From assembly GCF_000498535.1 (NCBI RefSeq), contig NZ_AVGG01000005.1:247991-311990 (forward strand): a stretch of 64,000 nucleotides of DNA. The letters run 5' to 3'. The stretch's first letter is position 1. Each line of letters opens with the position of its first letter. Source of the stretch: Flavobacterium limnosediminis JC2902. GTDB lineage: Bacteria; Bacteroidota; Bacteroidia; Flavobacteriales; Flavobacteriaceae. This document shows, in pieces, positions 1 through 9,546 of the stretch. A program made the position numbers and the translations under genes. The notes beneath the pieces were generated by a model, which was not told the DNA's origin, did not search any database, and worked only from the letters and a program-made list of their open reading frames with translations.

Positions 1-39
1 CCTAAGGCAATCGAAGCAACCTCAACTATTCTTCAATTT

Positions 40-56
40 TACAATAGTCGTGCCAA
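40..56 (-). promoter_or_regulatory. Sigma-54-like promoter for a gene left of the window
   Basis: Read on the minus strand, the site is TTGGCACGactaTTGTA. It matches the RpoN consensus TGGCACG-N4-TTGC except for T instead of C in the -12 GC pair. It points leftwards, out of the window. The rest of 1-348 shows no gene; it is an AT-rich leader region before the first gene. Confidence 0.35.
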
Positions 57-348
57 ACTTTCGCAAAGCCGAATTTAACAGCCTCTCACACTTGAAAAAC
101 CTACGTAAATTTACAAAGAAACAACCATTAAAAAACACTAAACAATTAACCTCAAAGCAATTGCAAAAAAGTTTAACATAAAAAAATGAAGAAAAATAAC
201 ACAGCGATATTTCATTAATATCAGTTTTTTATAGTAACTTTATTCTGATACAGCAGTTTACCGTTGTATTTTCATCTTATAATCCTTAGAATCTTAAGAT
301 TTTACAAGTCACGGAATTAGCAAACCACACCAGAGATCAGTCACAAAC

Positions 349-1083
349 ATGAAAAAAACAATACTATCCACATGCATCTTATTGTTCTCATGTACTGTCA
401 GCGGACAGGTGTTAATCTCATTGCTGTTGGGAGACAAATTAAATACCGGCAAAATAGAATTCGGACTTGACGGCGGCGTAAATTTTGCTTCGCTCAGAGG
501 ACTGGACGATTCCGAATCAAGCGCCCGTTTCAATTTGGGATTTTATTTTGACATTAAGATGAAAAACGACTGGATGTTCCACACCGGAGTAATCGTAAAA
601 TCAACCATGGGGGCAGATGATATAAAACCATATTTACTTAATAATCCTGATTTAGATAATGCATTTGTAGACGGAAAGGTAAAAAGAAGCTTCCAATACT
701 TCAACGTTCCGCTGATGATGAAAAGAAAACTCCCGAAAAACTTTTACGCCGAAGGAGGTTTTCAGTTAGGCCTTTTATACAAAGCCCATGATGAATTCAC
801 CGCAGATGTAATAGACAAGGAAGATTTAAAATACAAAATATCCATTAAGGATAACTACCATCCTCTTGATGCGGGGTTAATAGCCGGAATTGGCTACCGA
901 TTAATGGGGGGCAACGGAATGAATTTGGGCGTGCGTTATTATTACGGTTTAATTGATATAGAAATTGACGACTCCGGTAAAAATGTTTACAACCAGAGTT
1001 TTTACATAACGGCAGGTATTCCGATAGGAGCCGGCAAAGCAAAAAAAAATGCAGAGAAAAAAACAACTGAGTCAGAACAATAA
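349..1083 (+). CDS. Outer-membrane beta-barrel protein (PorT-like porin family)
   Basis: Predicted small outer-membrane beta-barrel. Residues 1-19 form a Sec signal peptide ending SGQ. The mature part alternates hydrophobic and polar residues with aromatic girdle residues (GLDGGVNFASL, FNLGFYFDIKM, YAEGGFQLGLLY, GIGYRLMGG, NLGVRYYYGL), as in the Bacteroidota outer-membrane beta-barrel domain. The C-terminus is a Lys/Glu-rich tail of about 15 residues after the last strand, so it does not end in a typical aromatic beta-signal. The next gene starts 17 bp downstream and is also an outer-membrane protein, suggesting one transcript. The specific function is unknown. Confidence 0.75.
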   Translation: MKKTILSTCILLFSCTVSGQVLISLLLGDKLNTGKIEFGLDGGVNFASLRGLDDSESSARFNLGFYFDIKMKNDWMFHTGVIVKSTMGADDIKPYLLNNPDLDNAFVDGKVKRSFQYFNVPLMMKRKLPKNFYAEGGFQLGLLYKAHDEFTADVIDKEDLKYKISIKDNYHPLDAGLIAGIGYRLMGGNGMNLGVRYYYGLIDIEIDDSGKNVYNQSFYITAGIPIGAGKAKKNAEKKTTESEQ

Positions 1084-1100
1084 TATAAACTTCGAATACC

Positions 1101-2222
1101 ATGAAAAATTATATTTTATTTGCCTTTTGTCTATTTTTAAGTTTGTCGGTAAACGCACAGGTTTTCTCAAACAAAGAAGTTGGTAAAGCCAATCAGGAAC
1201 TAATTGACAGCTTAAAAGTAACGGATTATCCCTATGCCTTACCCATTTGGGGCGATAAGGCCACCAAGGCAGGATACCATCTTCCTTATTCGGCAGGAAT
1301 AAGCGTAAATTATCTTTGGCAGGAATCGGATATCTTAATAGACAATTTAAGCGTCGGATTTAACAACGGCCCTATGTACAACCTGGACAATATCATACGA
1401 TTTAATAAAGCACAAGTTTCTTCAAACACCCTTACGGTACGTCCTGATATTTGGCTATTCCCGTTTTTAAATGTTTATGGCATTTTAGGAAAAACATCCG
1501 CAAGTACTGAGGTTGGAATGGGAGTTTGGTTACAAAATCCTGCCACCGGTACAGAAACAGAGGTAACTTCGTTCGAATCTAAAGTTGATTTTGAGGCCAC
1601 CTCTTTTGGTATCGGGATGACCCCCACCATAGGAGTTGCCGGAGGATTCCTGGCATTGGATATGAACTGTGCCTGGACCGATGTCCCACAATTAAACAAA
1701 CCCACATTTACCTTTGTTTTTGGCCCCAGACTTGGTAAAAATTTCAAATTAAACAAACCAGACAGAACTATTGCTGTTTGGGCCGGAGGATTCCGTGTAC
1801 ATTTCAAATCCGACACCAATGGCTCCGTAAACCTAAGCGAAGTTTTACCGGAAGGCGATTTGGACGAGAAAATTCAAAATGGCATAACCGCCGTAAACGA
1901 CACACAACAACAAGTGGACGCATGGTGGAATGGATTAACTCCAATTGAACAAAACAGTCCTGTTAATCAGGCAAAATACAATACCGCAAATCAAATTTTG
2001 GATAGAGCCGGTGAATTTTTAGCCGCAGCAGATACGGCGGTAAACAACATCTCAAATTCCACTGTTCAATACTCTATGGATAAAAACCCAAAAGATATGT
2101 GGAATTTCATCGTGGGTTCACAATATCAATTTAACAAACATTGGATGTTTAGAGCCGAAGCAGGATTCTTATCATCAAGAACGCAGTTTTTAGCAAGCCT
2201 TCAATATCGTTTTGGTCTGTAA
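1101..2222 (+). CDS. Hypothetical exported outer-membrane beta-barrel protein
   Basis: Signal peptide at residues 1-20 (cleavage near VNAQ). The mature protein has amphipathic strands, such as GISVNYLW, TFVFGPRLGKNF and IAVWAGGFRVHF, and ends LASLQYRFGL, a good C-terminal beta-barrel signal. A helical Gln/Asn-rich insert lies around residues 265-320. I cannot name a specific family. It probably forms an operon with the upstream beta-barrel gene (17-bp gap) and is followed by a strong terminator. The role could be transport or envelope structure; the sequence does not decide. Confidence 0.7.
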   Translation: MKNYILFAFCLFLSLSVNAQVFSNKEVGKANQELIDSLKVTDYPYALPIWGDKATKAGYHLPYSAGISVNYLWQESDILIDNLSVGFNNGPMYNLDNIIRFNKAQVSSNTLTVRPDIWLFPFLNVYGILGKTSASTEVGMGVWLQNPATGTETEVTSFESKVDFEATSFGIGMTPTIGVAGGFLALDMNCAWTDVPQLNKPTFTFVFGPRLGKNFKLNKPDRTIAVWAGGFRVHFKSDTNGSVNLSEVLPEGDLDEKIQNGITAVNDTQQQVDAWWNGLTPIEQNSPVNQAKYNTANQILDRAGEFLAAADTAVNNISNSTVQYSMDKNPKDMWNFIVGSQYQFNKHWMFRAEAGFLSSRTQFLASLQYRFGL

Positions 2223-2300
2223 TCAATTAACTGGTGGTACCATACTTTTTTATACAAATACGACATCGGGAATCGTACAAAACCAATTCCAAACCAATAA

Positions 2301-2337
2301 AAAACACCTCTTTTTACCGAAGAGGTGTTTTATTTTT
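2301..2337 (+). terminator. Bidirectional intrinsic terminator
   Basis: Arms of 12 bp (AAAACACCTCTT / AAGAGGTGTTTT) close a 7-nt loop and are followed by T-rich sequence. Reading the other way it also ends in a T-run, so it can serve both the outer-membrane operon and the convergent lipoprotein gene. Confidence 0.8.
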
Positions 2338-2355
2338 AATCGGATTACTTATCCT

Positions 2356-3204
2356 TTATCTTTTTCGCTCTGCATGCATAACCAGTGTACCTGAAGAAAC
2401 ATATTCGCTATGATTCAACTCATCTCCACTCAGGTTAGCAACTGTTTTTCCGTTTGCATCTGAAACCAAAGAAACATTCTTAATGATTCCGCGATCCATA
2501 ACTGAGTTTTCATTATCACCCATAACTTTAAGCAACACCCACATGGATTCAGATCGAGACAAAACCATTCTCAAACCACCAACTTTTATTGCATTTTCAG
2601 GGACTCCCAAACCAGAATCAACTCTTTCTGAAATCTCACTCACCTCATCCGAAGTAGAGATAGCACCATTTACCAAAAAGTAATTTCCTTCATAAGCCTC
2701 AATCAGCGTATTAGATTTTTCTTTAAAAACCGCAAACGAAGTTATGTTTCTTTCACCCGAAATGGTAAGCTCTTCTATTAGGGGAGATGAACCATCTTCG
2801 TTAACCGAAAAAAGCAAAGTCACATTTGTACCACCGGACGATCCTCTTAATGACAAGTAAGTAGGTCGGCCTTGAACCATAACTACCTCAGGAGATTCCT
2901 GTAAATTAATAGTTTTGTTTTTGTAATAAACCTTACCTGTAACTTTTTCTGCATTATTTCTGTTGTTAATCACCAATGTTCCCGCTGAAAAAACCCCTTT
3001 ATAAATCCCTCTGGAGACATTATCATTCTCGGGCAATGCTTCTGAAGTTGTAGCACAGGATGTACATACATAAGGAACTTTCGTTGCTGTCGTATCCGGA
3101 GGTAAATCGTCGTCGGATTCACAAGAAAAAATAAATAAGCCTGCAAATAAAGCCAGGCAGAAGCCTAATGACTTCCAGTTTCTGATTGCGATTGAATTTT
3201 TCAT
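2356..3204 (-). CDS. Hypothetical lipoprotein
   Basis: Predicted lipoprotein. The basic N-terminus is followed by a hydrophobic stretch and lipobox FIFSC, with Cys near residue 28 followed by an acidic ESDDD segment. A CTSC pair sits shortly after the lipid anchor and may form a disulfide or bind a metal. The rest is predicted mostly beta, with an STSDEVSEISERVDSGLG stretch in the middle. No family was recognised. It is transcribed alone and converges on the outer-membrane operon. The function is unknown. Confidence 0.65.
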   Translation of the reverse strand: MKNSIAIRNWKSLGFCLALFAGLFIFSCESDDDLPPDTTATKVPYVCTSCATTSEALPENDNVSRGIYKGVFSAGTLVINNRNNAEKVTGKVYYKNKTINLQESPEVVMVQGRPTYLSLRGSSGGTNVTLLFSVNEDGSSPLIEELTISGERNITSFAVFKEKSNTLIEAYEGNYFLVNGAISTSDEVSEISERVDSGLGVPENAIKVGGLRMVLSRSESMWVLLKVMGDNENSVMDRGIIKNVSLVSDANGKTVANLSGDELNHSEYVSSGTLVMHAERKR

Positions 3205-3348
3205 AATATTTATTATTTGATTGATTGATTTCTAAATCTAAATATTATGGGGCTGTATTCAATTTTGTGGTATTTGATTTAAAGGCTACTCTTTCAAAAT
3301 TAGTGAAAATCCATTTTGAAGGTTCAAAAGAAGTCATAAATTAAACAT

Positions 3349-3379
3349 AAAAAAAGGTTCCGAATTGGAACCTCTTTTT
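3349..3379 (-). terminator. Terminator of icmF
   Basis: On the minus strand a 6-bp GGTTCC/GGAACC stem with a 5-nt loop, flanked by A5, runs into seven T residues just after the icmF stop codon. Confidence 0.75.
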
Positions 3380-3392
3380 AAAACTAAAAGTC

Positions 3393-6300
3393 TTACATAT
3401 TTCTTCGATACTGACCTCCCACCTCAAACAAAGCCGAAGTAATCTGACCTAACGAACACACTTTCGTCGCATCCATAAGTTTTTCGAAAATATTCTGATT
3501 GTTGATGGCCGCTTCCTGAATGATATTCAATTGCTCTTCCACTTTATGCTTGTTGGCTTCATGCAAATGATCCAACATAACAATCTGGTATTGTTTCTCT
3601 TCTTCTGTAGCACGGATAACCTCTGCAGGTATAACTGTTGGTGAACCTTTCGAACTCAAGAATGTATTCACACCGATAATAGGGAATTCACCTGTATGCT
3701 TCAGTGTTTCATAATACAATGATTCTTCCTGAATTTTCGAACGTTGGTACATGGTTTCCATCGCACCAAGAACACCACCTCTTTCGGTGATTCTGTCGAA
3801 TTCGGCTAAAACCGCAGCTTCCACTAAATCAGTTAATTCTTCGATAATGAACGATCCCTGAATTGGGTTTTCGTTTTTCGCTAATCCTAATTCCTTATTG
3901 ATAATCAACTGGATAGCCATTGCACGACGTACCGATTCTTCCGTCGGAGTTGTAATTGCTTCATCGTACGCATTGGTATGCAATGAGTTACAGTTATCAT
4001 AAATCGCATACAACGCCTGTAACGTCGTACGGATATCATTAAAGTCAATTTCCTGAGCATGCAACGAACGACCCGATGTTTGAATGTGGTATTTCAGCAT
4101 CTGCGCTCTTTCGTTAGCTCCATATTTTAATTTTAAAGCTTTTGCCCATATTTTACGAGCCACACGACCGATTACCGAATATTCCGGATCGATACCGTTC
4201 GAGAAGAAGAACGATAGGTTCGGACCGAAATCGTTGATGTTCATGCCACGGCTTAAATAGTATTCCACGTAAGTGAAACCATTAGCCAAAGTGAATGCCA
4301 ACTGCGTGATAGGATTCGCTCCAGCCTCCGCAATATGGTAGCCGGAAATCGAAACCGAATAGAAATTACGAACATTCTCCTTAATAAAGTATTCCTGAAC
4401 GTCACCCATTAATCGAAGTGCGAATTCCGTAGAAAAAATACAGGTATTCTGTGCCTGATCTTCCTTTAGGATATCCGCCTGAACCGTTCCACGAACCTGA
4501 GCCAAGGTTTTAATTTTAATATCGGTGTAAACATCCAATGGTAAAACCTCATCTCCTGTAACACCTAGTAACATTAATCCTAAACCGTCATTTCCTTGCG
4601 GCAATTCTCCCTGGTAATGCGGACGCTCCACCCCTTTTTGCTTATAGATTTCGTTGATTTTAGCTTCAACTTCTTTCTCTAACCCGTTCTCCTTGATGTA
4701 TTTCTCACAGTTCTGATCGATAGCCGCATTCATGAAGAAACCTAACAACATTGGCGCTGGACCGTTAATAGTCATCGAAACCGAAGTCATCGGGTGACTC
4801 AAATCGAAACCTGAGTATAATTTTTTAGCATCGTCCAAACAACAGATAGAAACTCCGGCATTACCGATTTTTCCGTAAATATCAGGACGAACGTGCGGAT
4901 CATTTCCGTATAACGTCACACTGTCAAAAGCCGTCGATAAACGTTTTGCAGGTAAACCGGCACTCACATAGTGGAAACGTTTATTGGTTCTTTCTGGCCC
5001 TCCTTCTCCGGCAAACATACGCGACGGGTCTTCTCCTTCACGTTTGAACGGATATAATCCTGATGCGAATGGGAATTCTCCAGGTACATTTTCCTGTAAG
5101 TTCCATCTCAGGATATCACCCCAAGCCTGGTATTTCGGCAACGCAACTTTCGGAATCTGTGTATGTGACAAACTCTCGGTATGTGTTGCGATTTTGATTT
5201 CTTTATCACGTACTTTAAACGAGTAAACCGGATTTTTGTATTTGTTTACTTTTTCGTCCCAAGTTAAAATGATCTCCCAGTTGTACGGATCCAGATTCAT
5301 TTTTACGCGGTCGAATTCTTTGGTAAGCAAGGATAGGAATTCTTGTTTCTCCGGTGAATGATTCAACGATTCTTCAATAATTCCTGATTTATCAATTTTA
5401 GGAACTCGTCCTGAAACGGTTTCTACTGTTTTGAAAATACCGTATAATTTCTGAGCCACATCCACTTGAGAAAGTGCCGTTTCATCATATTTACGGTTGT
5501 TTTCTGAAATTTCAGATAAATAACGGGTTCTGTGTGGCGGAATCACGAAAATTTTCTCGCTCATCTCACGCGTAATCTCGAAAGTCGAATGCATATCGAT
5601 TCCCGTTTTCTCTACAATTTTATCCATGATGGATTTGTAAAGCGTATTCATTCCCGGATCGTTAAACTGCGAAGCAATTGTTCCGAAAACAGGCATTTTA
5701 TCAGGGTCAACGTCCCATAAATTATGGTTGCGCTGGTATTGTTTTTTCACATCGCGAATCGCATCTAAAGCGCCACGTTTGTCGAATTTATTTAAAGCCA
5801 CCAAATCGGCGAAATCTAACATGTCAATTTTCTCCAACTGGGTTGCTGCTCCAAATTCAGGTGTCATTACGTATAACGAAACATCAGAGTGATCCATGAT
5901 TTCCGTATCCGACTGACCGATTCCTGAGGTTTCCAAAACGATTAAATCGTATTTAGCCGCTTTCAGTACTTCAATCGCTTCCTGAACATATTTCGATAAC
6001 GCTAAATTCGATTGACGCGTTGCCAATGAACGCATGTAAACTCTCGGATTATTGATCGCATTCATTCGGATTCTGTCTCCTAAAAGCGCTCCTCCTGTTT
6101 TACGTTTGGATGGATCCACGGAAATTAATCCGATGGTTTTTTCAGGAAAATCGATTAGGAAACGACGTACCAACTCATCCACTAACGAGGATTTTCCGGC
6201 ACCACCTGTTCCTGTAATTCCTAAAACCGGAGTCTTACTGTCCTGATTGATTTTGTAGATTTTATCTAATGTAGATTTGGCAACTTCAGGGAAATTTTCT

Positions 6301-6818
6301 GCCGAAGAAATCACGCGGGCAATCGCCGTTGGATTTTTATCTTCCAAATGATCTAATTCCCCGTTAAGCACTTCACCTACCGGAAAATCGGAACGTTGTA
6401 CCAAATCATTAATCATTCCCTGCAATCCCAAGGCACGGCCATCGTCCGGAGAATAAATTCTTTCGATACCGTATTCGTGCAATTCGGAAATCTCAGAAGG
6501 AAGGATTACTCCGCCTCCGCCTCCAAAAATCTTAATATGACCTGCTCCTTTTTCTTTCAGCAAATCATACATATACTTGAAATATTCGTTGTGTCCTCCT
6601 TGGTAAGACGTCATCGCAATCGCATTCGCATCTTCCTGAATAGCAGTATTCACTACTTCTTCCACGCTTCTGTCATGTCCCAGGTGAATTACCTCAACAC
6701 CGGTTGCCTGAATGATTCGGCGCATGATGTTTATGGCTGCATCGTGTCCGTCAAATAACGAAGCTGCAGTAACAATTCTGACTTTATTTTTTGGTTGGTA
6801 TGGTTGTGCTTGTTCCAT
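3393..6818 (-). CDS. icmF: Fused isobutyryl-CoA mutase IcmF
   Basis: Adenosylcobalamin-dependent acyl-CoA mutase fused to its own G-protein chaperone, interconverting isobutyryl-CoA and butyryl-CoA (and possibly related substrates). Domain order: B12-binding domain at about residues 12-145, with the base-off motif D23-G-H25 in LFDGHDAA; MeaB-like GTPase with P-loop GTGGAGKS at 203-210 and NKFD guanine motif near 345; mutase TIM barrel from about 570 to the end. The length of 1141 residues is close to known IcmF fusions and separates it from two-subunit methylmalonyl-CoA mutase. ATG start, monocistronic, own terminator. Substrate choice (isobutyryl versus isovaleryl/pivalyl) cannot be fixed by eye. 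Confidence 0.92.
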   Translation of the reverse strand: MEQAQPYQPKNKVRIVTAASLFDGHDAAINIMRRIIQATGVEVIHLGHDRSVEEVVNTAIQEDANAIAMTSYQGGHNEYFKYMYDLLKEKGAGHIKIFGGGGGVILPSEISELHEYGIERIYSPDDGRALGLQGMINDLVQRSDFPVGEVLNGELDHLEDKNPTAIARVISSAENFPEVAKSTLDKIYKINQDSKTPVLGITGTGGAGKSSLVDELVRRFLIDFPEKTIGLISVDPSKRKTGGALLGDRIRMNAINNPRVYMRSLATRQSNLALSKYVQEAIEVLKAAKYDLIVLETSGIGQSDTEIMDHSDVSLYVMTPEFGAATQLEKIDMLDFADLVALNKFDKRGALDAIRDVKKQYQRNHNLWDVDPDKMPVFGTIASQFNDPGMNTLYKSIMDKIVEKTGIDMHSTFEITREMSEKIFVIPPHRTRYLSEISENNRKYDETALSQVDVAQKLYGIFKTVETVSGRVPKIDKSGIIEESLNHSPEKQEFLSLLTKEFDRVKMNLDPYNWEIILTWDEKVNKYKNPVYSFKVRDKEIKIATHTESLSHTQIPKVALPKYQAWGDILRWNLQENVPGEFPFASGLYPFKREGEDPSRMFAGEGGPERTNKRFHYVSAGLPAKRLSTAFDSVTLYGNDPHVRPDIYGKIGNAGVSICCLDDAKKLYSGFDLSHPMTSVSMTINGPAPMLLGFFMNAAIDQNCEKYIKENGLEKEVEAKINEIYKQKGVERPHYQGELPQGNDGLGLMLLGVTGDEVLPLDVYTDIKIKTLAQVRGTVQADILKEDQAQNTCIFSTEFALRLMGDVQEYFIKENVRNFYSVSISGYHIAEAGANPITQLAFTLANGFTYVEYYLSRGMNINDFGPNLSFFFSNGIDPEYSVIGRVARKIWAKALKLKYGANERAQMLKYHIQTSGRSLHAQEIDFNDIRTTLQALYAIYDNCNSLHTNAYDEAITTPTEESVRRAMAIQLIINKELGLAKNENPIQGSFIIEELTDLVEAAVLAEFDRITERGGVLGAMETMYQRSKIQEESLYYETLKHTGEFPIIGVNTFLSSKGSPTVIPAEVIRATEEEKQYQIVMLDHLHEANKHKVEEQLNIIQEAAINNQNIFEKLMDATKVCSLGQITSALFEVGGQYRRNM

Positions 6819-7002
6819 TTTTCTGGTACTAATTTTGAGGGTGCAATTTACGCATTTATTAAAAAAGTAACGGCTTAAAATTTAAATTCTTCGGGGTAAA
6901 TAATGCGGTCTATTTGTAACAAAACAGTAATTCGGTCGTCTTGTACTGTTGTTTCTTGGTTTCCATGAAGCAAATTCATCATCAATCATCAAAAAAACAA
7001 TC

Positions 7003-8481
7003 ATGAAAAAGTATCTTTTGCTCCTGTTGGGACTACCATTTTTTTTAAACGTCCAGGCACAAAACAACGCCGCCGAGTATCAGCTGGACTTCACAAAACA
7101 GCAGCAAAATCTCGTTCACGTCAAAGCGAATCTTGAATTATCGCAAGCAAAAAACCGTTTTTTCATGATTACGCATCCTTCGGACAAAAATCCTGATGGC
7201 GAAGCCAAATTCGTAAAGAACATTACGGCCAAAAACAAAAAAGGCCAAAAACAAACCCTCAAGTATTTAGGTGAAGGCACTTGGGAAATCCAATCAGTAT
7301 CAAGTGGTTCGTTTACCGTTGAATATGATATTGCATTAGATCACAACACCGAAAACTGGGATCATTGCGGCGGCGTTGACGAAGTGGCTTACAAAACTCC
7401 GGAAGGCTTATTTTTTACCGGATATTCTTTATTCATGGCTCCGGATATTCCCGCTTTGGGAGATGTAAAAAACGTATCGGTTTCTTTTACGTTACCGAAA
7501 AACTGGAAAGCTTCCACCCCGTGGATCAAAACACAAAAACCGAATCATTATACCGTTAATGAGGATTTACGATTCCTTTTAAACAATTGTATTTTTGTTG
7601 GAAATCATCACGAAAAGGAAATCAAGTTGGGTGATTTTGAATTATTGTTTGCTCTTGGAAGTTCAATGCAACCTTATGAAAACGACTTTATCGGACTGAT
7701 GCAACCCATTATCGAATCGACTACGAAAGTATTTAAAGGTTCACCGAAGAAAAAATACCTCATCGTGGTTAATGAAAATGATATTATGACAGACGGTAGT
7801 GCCTTCAGAACCAGTTTCAGTCAGATTATCAAAGGGAAAGTAAACAAAAACAGCCGTACGAATTGGGGCCACATCATGGCGCACGAAACGATTCACCTTT
7901 GGAACGGCCACACATTAATCCCGAAGGAACAGGAAGAATGGTTTAAGGAGGGTTTCACCGATTATCTGACGAACATTTTACTGACGCGTACCAAAATTAT
8001 CGACGAACCGACGTTTTACAAACGTTTCGAAAACGTAATTACGAAATACAATATTACCCGAGATCTGATGCAGAACAAACTCAGCATTCAGGAATCCGGA
8101 AACAACAAAGACCAGAACCATTACTTGGTGTATGGTGGTGGCGAATTGGTCGCTTTAGGTTTAGACATTGAAATCCGGAAAGCGACAAACAATCATAAAA
8201 GTTTAGACGATGTATTTGCCGGTATGTATGAAGCGTTCGGAAAAACCAATACGCGTTACGAATTGAAAGACATTATTGCGATTTCAAATTCCGTTTCGGG
8301 TAAAAATCTTCAATGGTTTTTTGATGATTATGTTACAGGAACGAAACGAATTCCGGTTACCGATTATTTAGCCGCGATGGGATTACAGCTTGACGGCTTT
8401 TTGGAAGACGTGTATATTTCCGCAGGTGAAAATCCGAACGCAGAACAATTGCAATTCAAAAAAGGGATTCTCGGGTTGTAA
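7003..8481 (+). CDS. Secreted gluzincin metallopeptidase (M1/M61-like)
   Basis: Predicted exported zinc peptidase of 492 residues. The start chosen is the ATG before MKKYLLLLLGLPFFLN, because it begins a clean signal peptide ending VQAQ; an upstream in-frame ATG would add 18 residues that spoil it. The zinc site is HETIH followed 18 residues later by the third ligand in WFKEGFTDYL. The N-terminal half is beta-rich, as in M1 and M61 enzymes. The WFKEGFTDY context is closest to M61 glycyl aminopeptidases, but no PDZ domain is visible. It sits divergent from icmF and converges on the DUF4494 gene through a perfect palindrome. Confidence 0.75.
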   Translation: MKKYLLLLLGLPFFLNVQAQNNAAEYQLDFTKQQQNLVHVKANLELSQAKNRFFMITHPSDKNPDGEAKFVKNITAKNKKGQKQTLKYLGEGTWEIQSVSSGSFTVEYDIALDHNTENWDHCGGVDEVAYKTPEGLFFTGYSLFMAPDIPALGDVKNVSVSFTLPKNWKASTPWIKTQKPNHYTVNEDLRFLLNNCIFVGNHHEKEIKLGDFELLFALGSSMQPYENDFIGLMQPIIESTTKVFKGSPKKKYLIVVNENDIMTDGSAFRTSFSQIIKGKVNKNSRTNWGHIMAHETIHLWNGHTLIPKEQEEWFKEGFTDYLTNILLTRTKIIDEPTFYKRFENVITKYNITRDLMQNKLSIQESGNNKDQNHYLVYGGGELVALGLDIEIRKATNNHKSLDDVFAGMYEAFGKTNTRYELKDIIAISNSVSGKNLQWFFDDYVTGTKRIPVTDYLAAMGLQLDGFLEDVYISAGENPNAEQLQFKKGILGL

Positions 8482-8521
8482 ATATTATAGAGGCGGGTTT
8501 TAAACCCGCCTCTATAATATT
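8481..8521. terminator. Perfect 41-bp palindrome, shared terminator
   Basis: Two perfect 20-bp arms surround a single central T. The core GGCGGG/CCCGCC is embedded in AT-rich flanks. It starts on the last base of the peptidase stop codon and ends 4 bp before the stop codon of the convergent gene, so it probably terminates both transcripts. Confidence 0.7.
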
Positions 8522-8525
8522 ATAA

Positions 8526-9080
8526 TTAAATGCTTTCCTCCACCAATTCCGGGGCAAATTCCATGTGATCCACTATTTCTTCTTCTTTTACGGGCTTAGA
8601 TGCTTTAAGGGCATTGAATTTCTCCAATTGCTCTAATCCGTCTTCTTCACCACTGAAATAAGGAAAAACATCCATGATAGGAGATTCCGAAATAGCCGGT
8701 ATGGTGTACTCGCCCATGGTGTTTTTCATGGCAAAAACGGTGTTATCATAAGCCTCTTTTACATCGTTGGCTTGTATTAACAGATAAAAACTCGTCTTAC
8801 GCTCTTTACCGCTTTCTTCATCATAAGCCAATAAGGACACTTTTGATTTGAACCAACGGTCCGTATTCTCGAAGGGATGTATTTCGGCATAATTAGCCAC
8901 TTTTATATTCGTGATTTTAAACTCTTCACTAACATAGGCAGCCATCTCTTCATTAATTCTGCTTTCTGCTTCCGTATAGGATAAGGCATCTACCAAATAA
9001 GGCTCTGTCGCCACCTTTTGTACACCGTTATCGTCTATTTTTCTGTATTTTACTTTGCATTCGTACCAAATTGCACCCAT
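8526..9080 (-). CDS. DUF4494 domain protein
   Basis: Conserved Bacteroidota protein of unknown function, 184 residues with the start used here. The N-terminal signature WYECKVKYRKID and the following alpha/beta core match DUF4494; the acidic C-terminal tail (EEEIVDHMEFAPELVEES) is variable. The start at 9080 is preferred over an upstream in-frame ATG at 9107 because a TAacTTTG -7 box lies at 9105-9112, so the longer start would fall inside the promoter, and because the family normally begins just before WYECK. Cytoplasmic, no signal peptide. Single-gene unit. Confidence 0.8.
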   Translation of the reverse strand: MGAIWYECKVKYRKIDDNGVQKVATEPYLVDALSYTEAESRINEEMAAYVSEEFKITNIKVANYAEIHPFENTDRWFKSKVSLLAYDEESGKERKTSFYLLIQANDVKEAYDNTVFAMKNTMGEYTIPAISESPIMDVFPYFSGEEDGLEQLEKFNALKASKPVKEEEIVDHMEFAPELVEESI

Positions 9081-9102
9081 AACTGTTTTTTTTTTAAAGG
9101 AT

Positions 9103-9265
9103 GGCAAAGTTAGATTTTAAAAGAAAATAAATCCACAATTCATAAAATAGATATCCACAATTTGAGATGAAAGTTGGCATTGGCTTTTGTTGGCATGAGG
9201 GCTTATTTAAAAAACAAAACCACAACTTTTACGGTTGCAGTTTTATTTGGTCTCTTTGTAGGCAC
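9103..9265. repeat. Tandem promoter-region duplication, copy 1
   Basis: About 163 bp, from GGCAAAGTTAGATTTTAAAA to CTCTTTGTAGGCAC, imperfectly repeated at 9287-9451 (period 184 bp). The copy contains the DUF4494 promoter. It is followed by GGTTACAAATCCGCGCTATC, which resembles REP-type intergenic sequence of flavobacteria. Confidence 0.8.
9105..9138 (-). promoter_or_regulatory. Promoter of the DUF4494 gene
   Basis: Minus strand: -33 TTG at 9136-9138 and -7 TAacTTTG at 9105-9112, separated by 23 bp. The start site would fall near 9098, giving a leader of about 18 nt. The same -33/-7 pair recurs upstream at about 9289-9322. Confidence 0.6.
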
Positions 9266-9286
9266 GGTTACAAATCCGCGCTATCG

Positions 9287-9451
9287 GGCAAAGTTAGATT
9301 TTAAAAGAAACGAAATGCACAATTGATAAAATAGATATTCACAATTTGTGATGGATATTGGCTCTGAATTTTGTTGCCGTGGCAATTTATCAAAAAACAA
9401 AACCACAACTTCATATGGTTGCAGTTTTTTATTTGTTCTCTTTGTAGGCAC
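9287..9451. repeat. Tandem promoter-region duplication, copy 2
   Basis: Imperfect second copy of 9103-9265. Best conserved are both ends, the AAAACAAAACCACAACTT block in the middle, and the TTG/TAacTTTG promoter pair on the minus strand. The centre has drifted most. No gene lies in 9081-9546. Confidence 0.8.
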
Positions 9452-9546
9452 TGATTGCACCCGAGATTTAAGCCGAACTGACGAAGTAAATCCGCTCCCA
9501 GGGGTGTTTGTTTTCAATTCTGTTCGGTCGTCTAAAACTGTTTATA

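Noticed and set aside
6949..7002. Earlier start of the secreted gluzincin peptidase
   Set aside because: It would put 18 polar residues in front of a clean signal peptide.
6819..7002. Cobalamin riboswitch upstream of icmF
   Set aside because: No B12-box-like sequence or extended structured leader is seen in the short gap shared with the peptidase gene.
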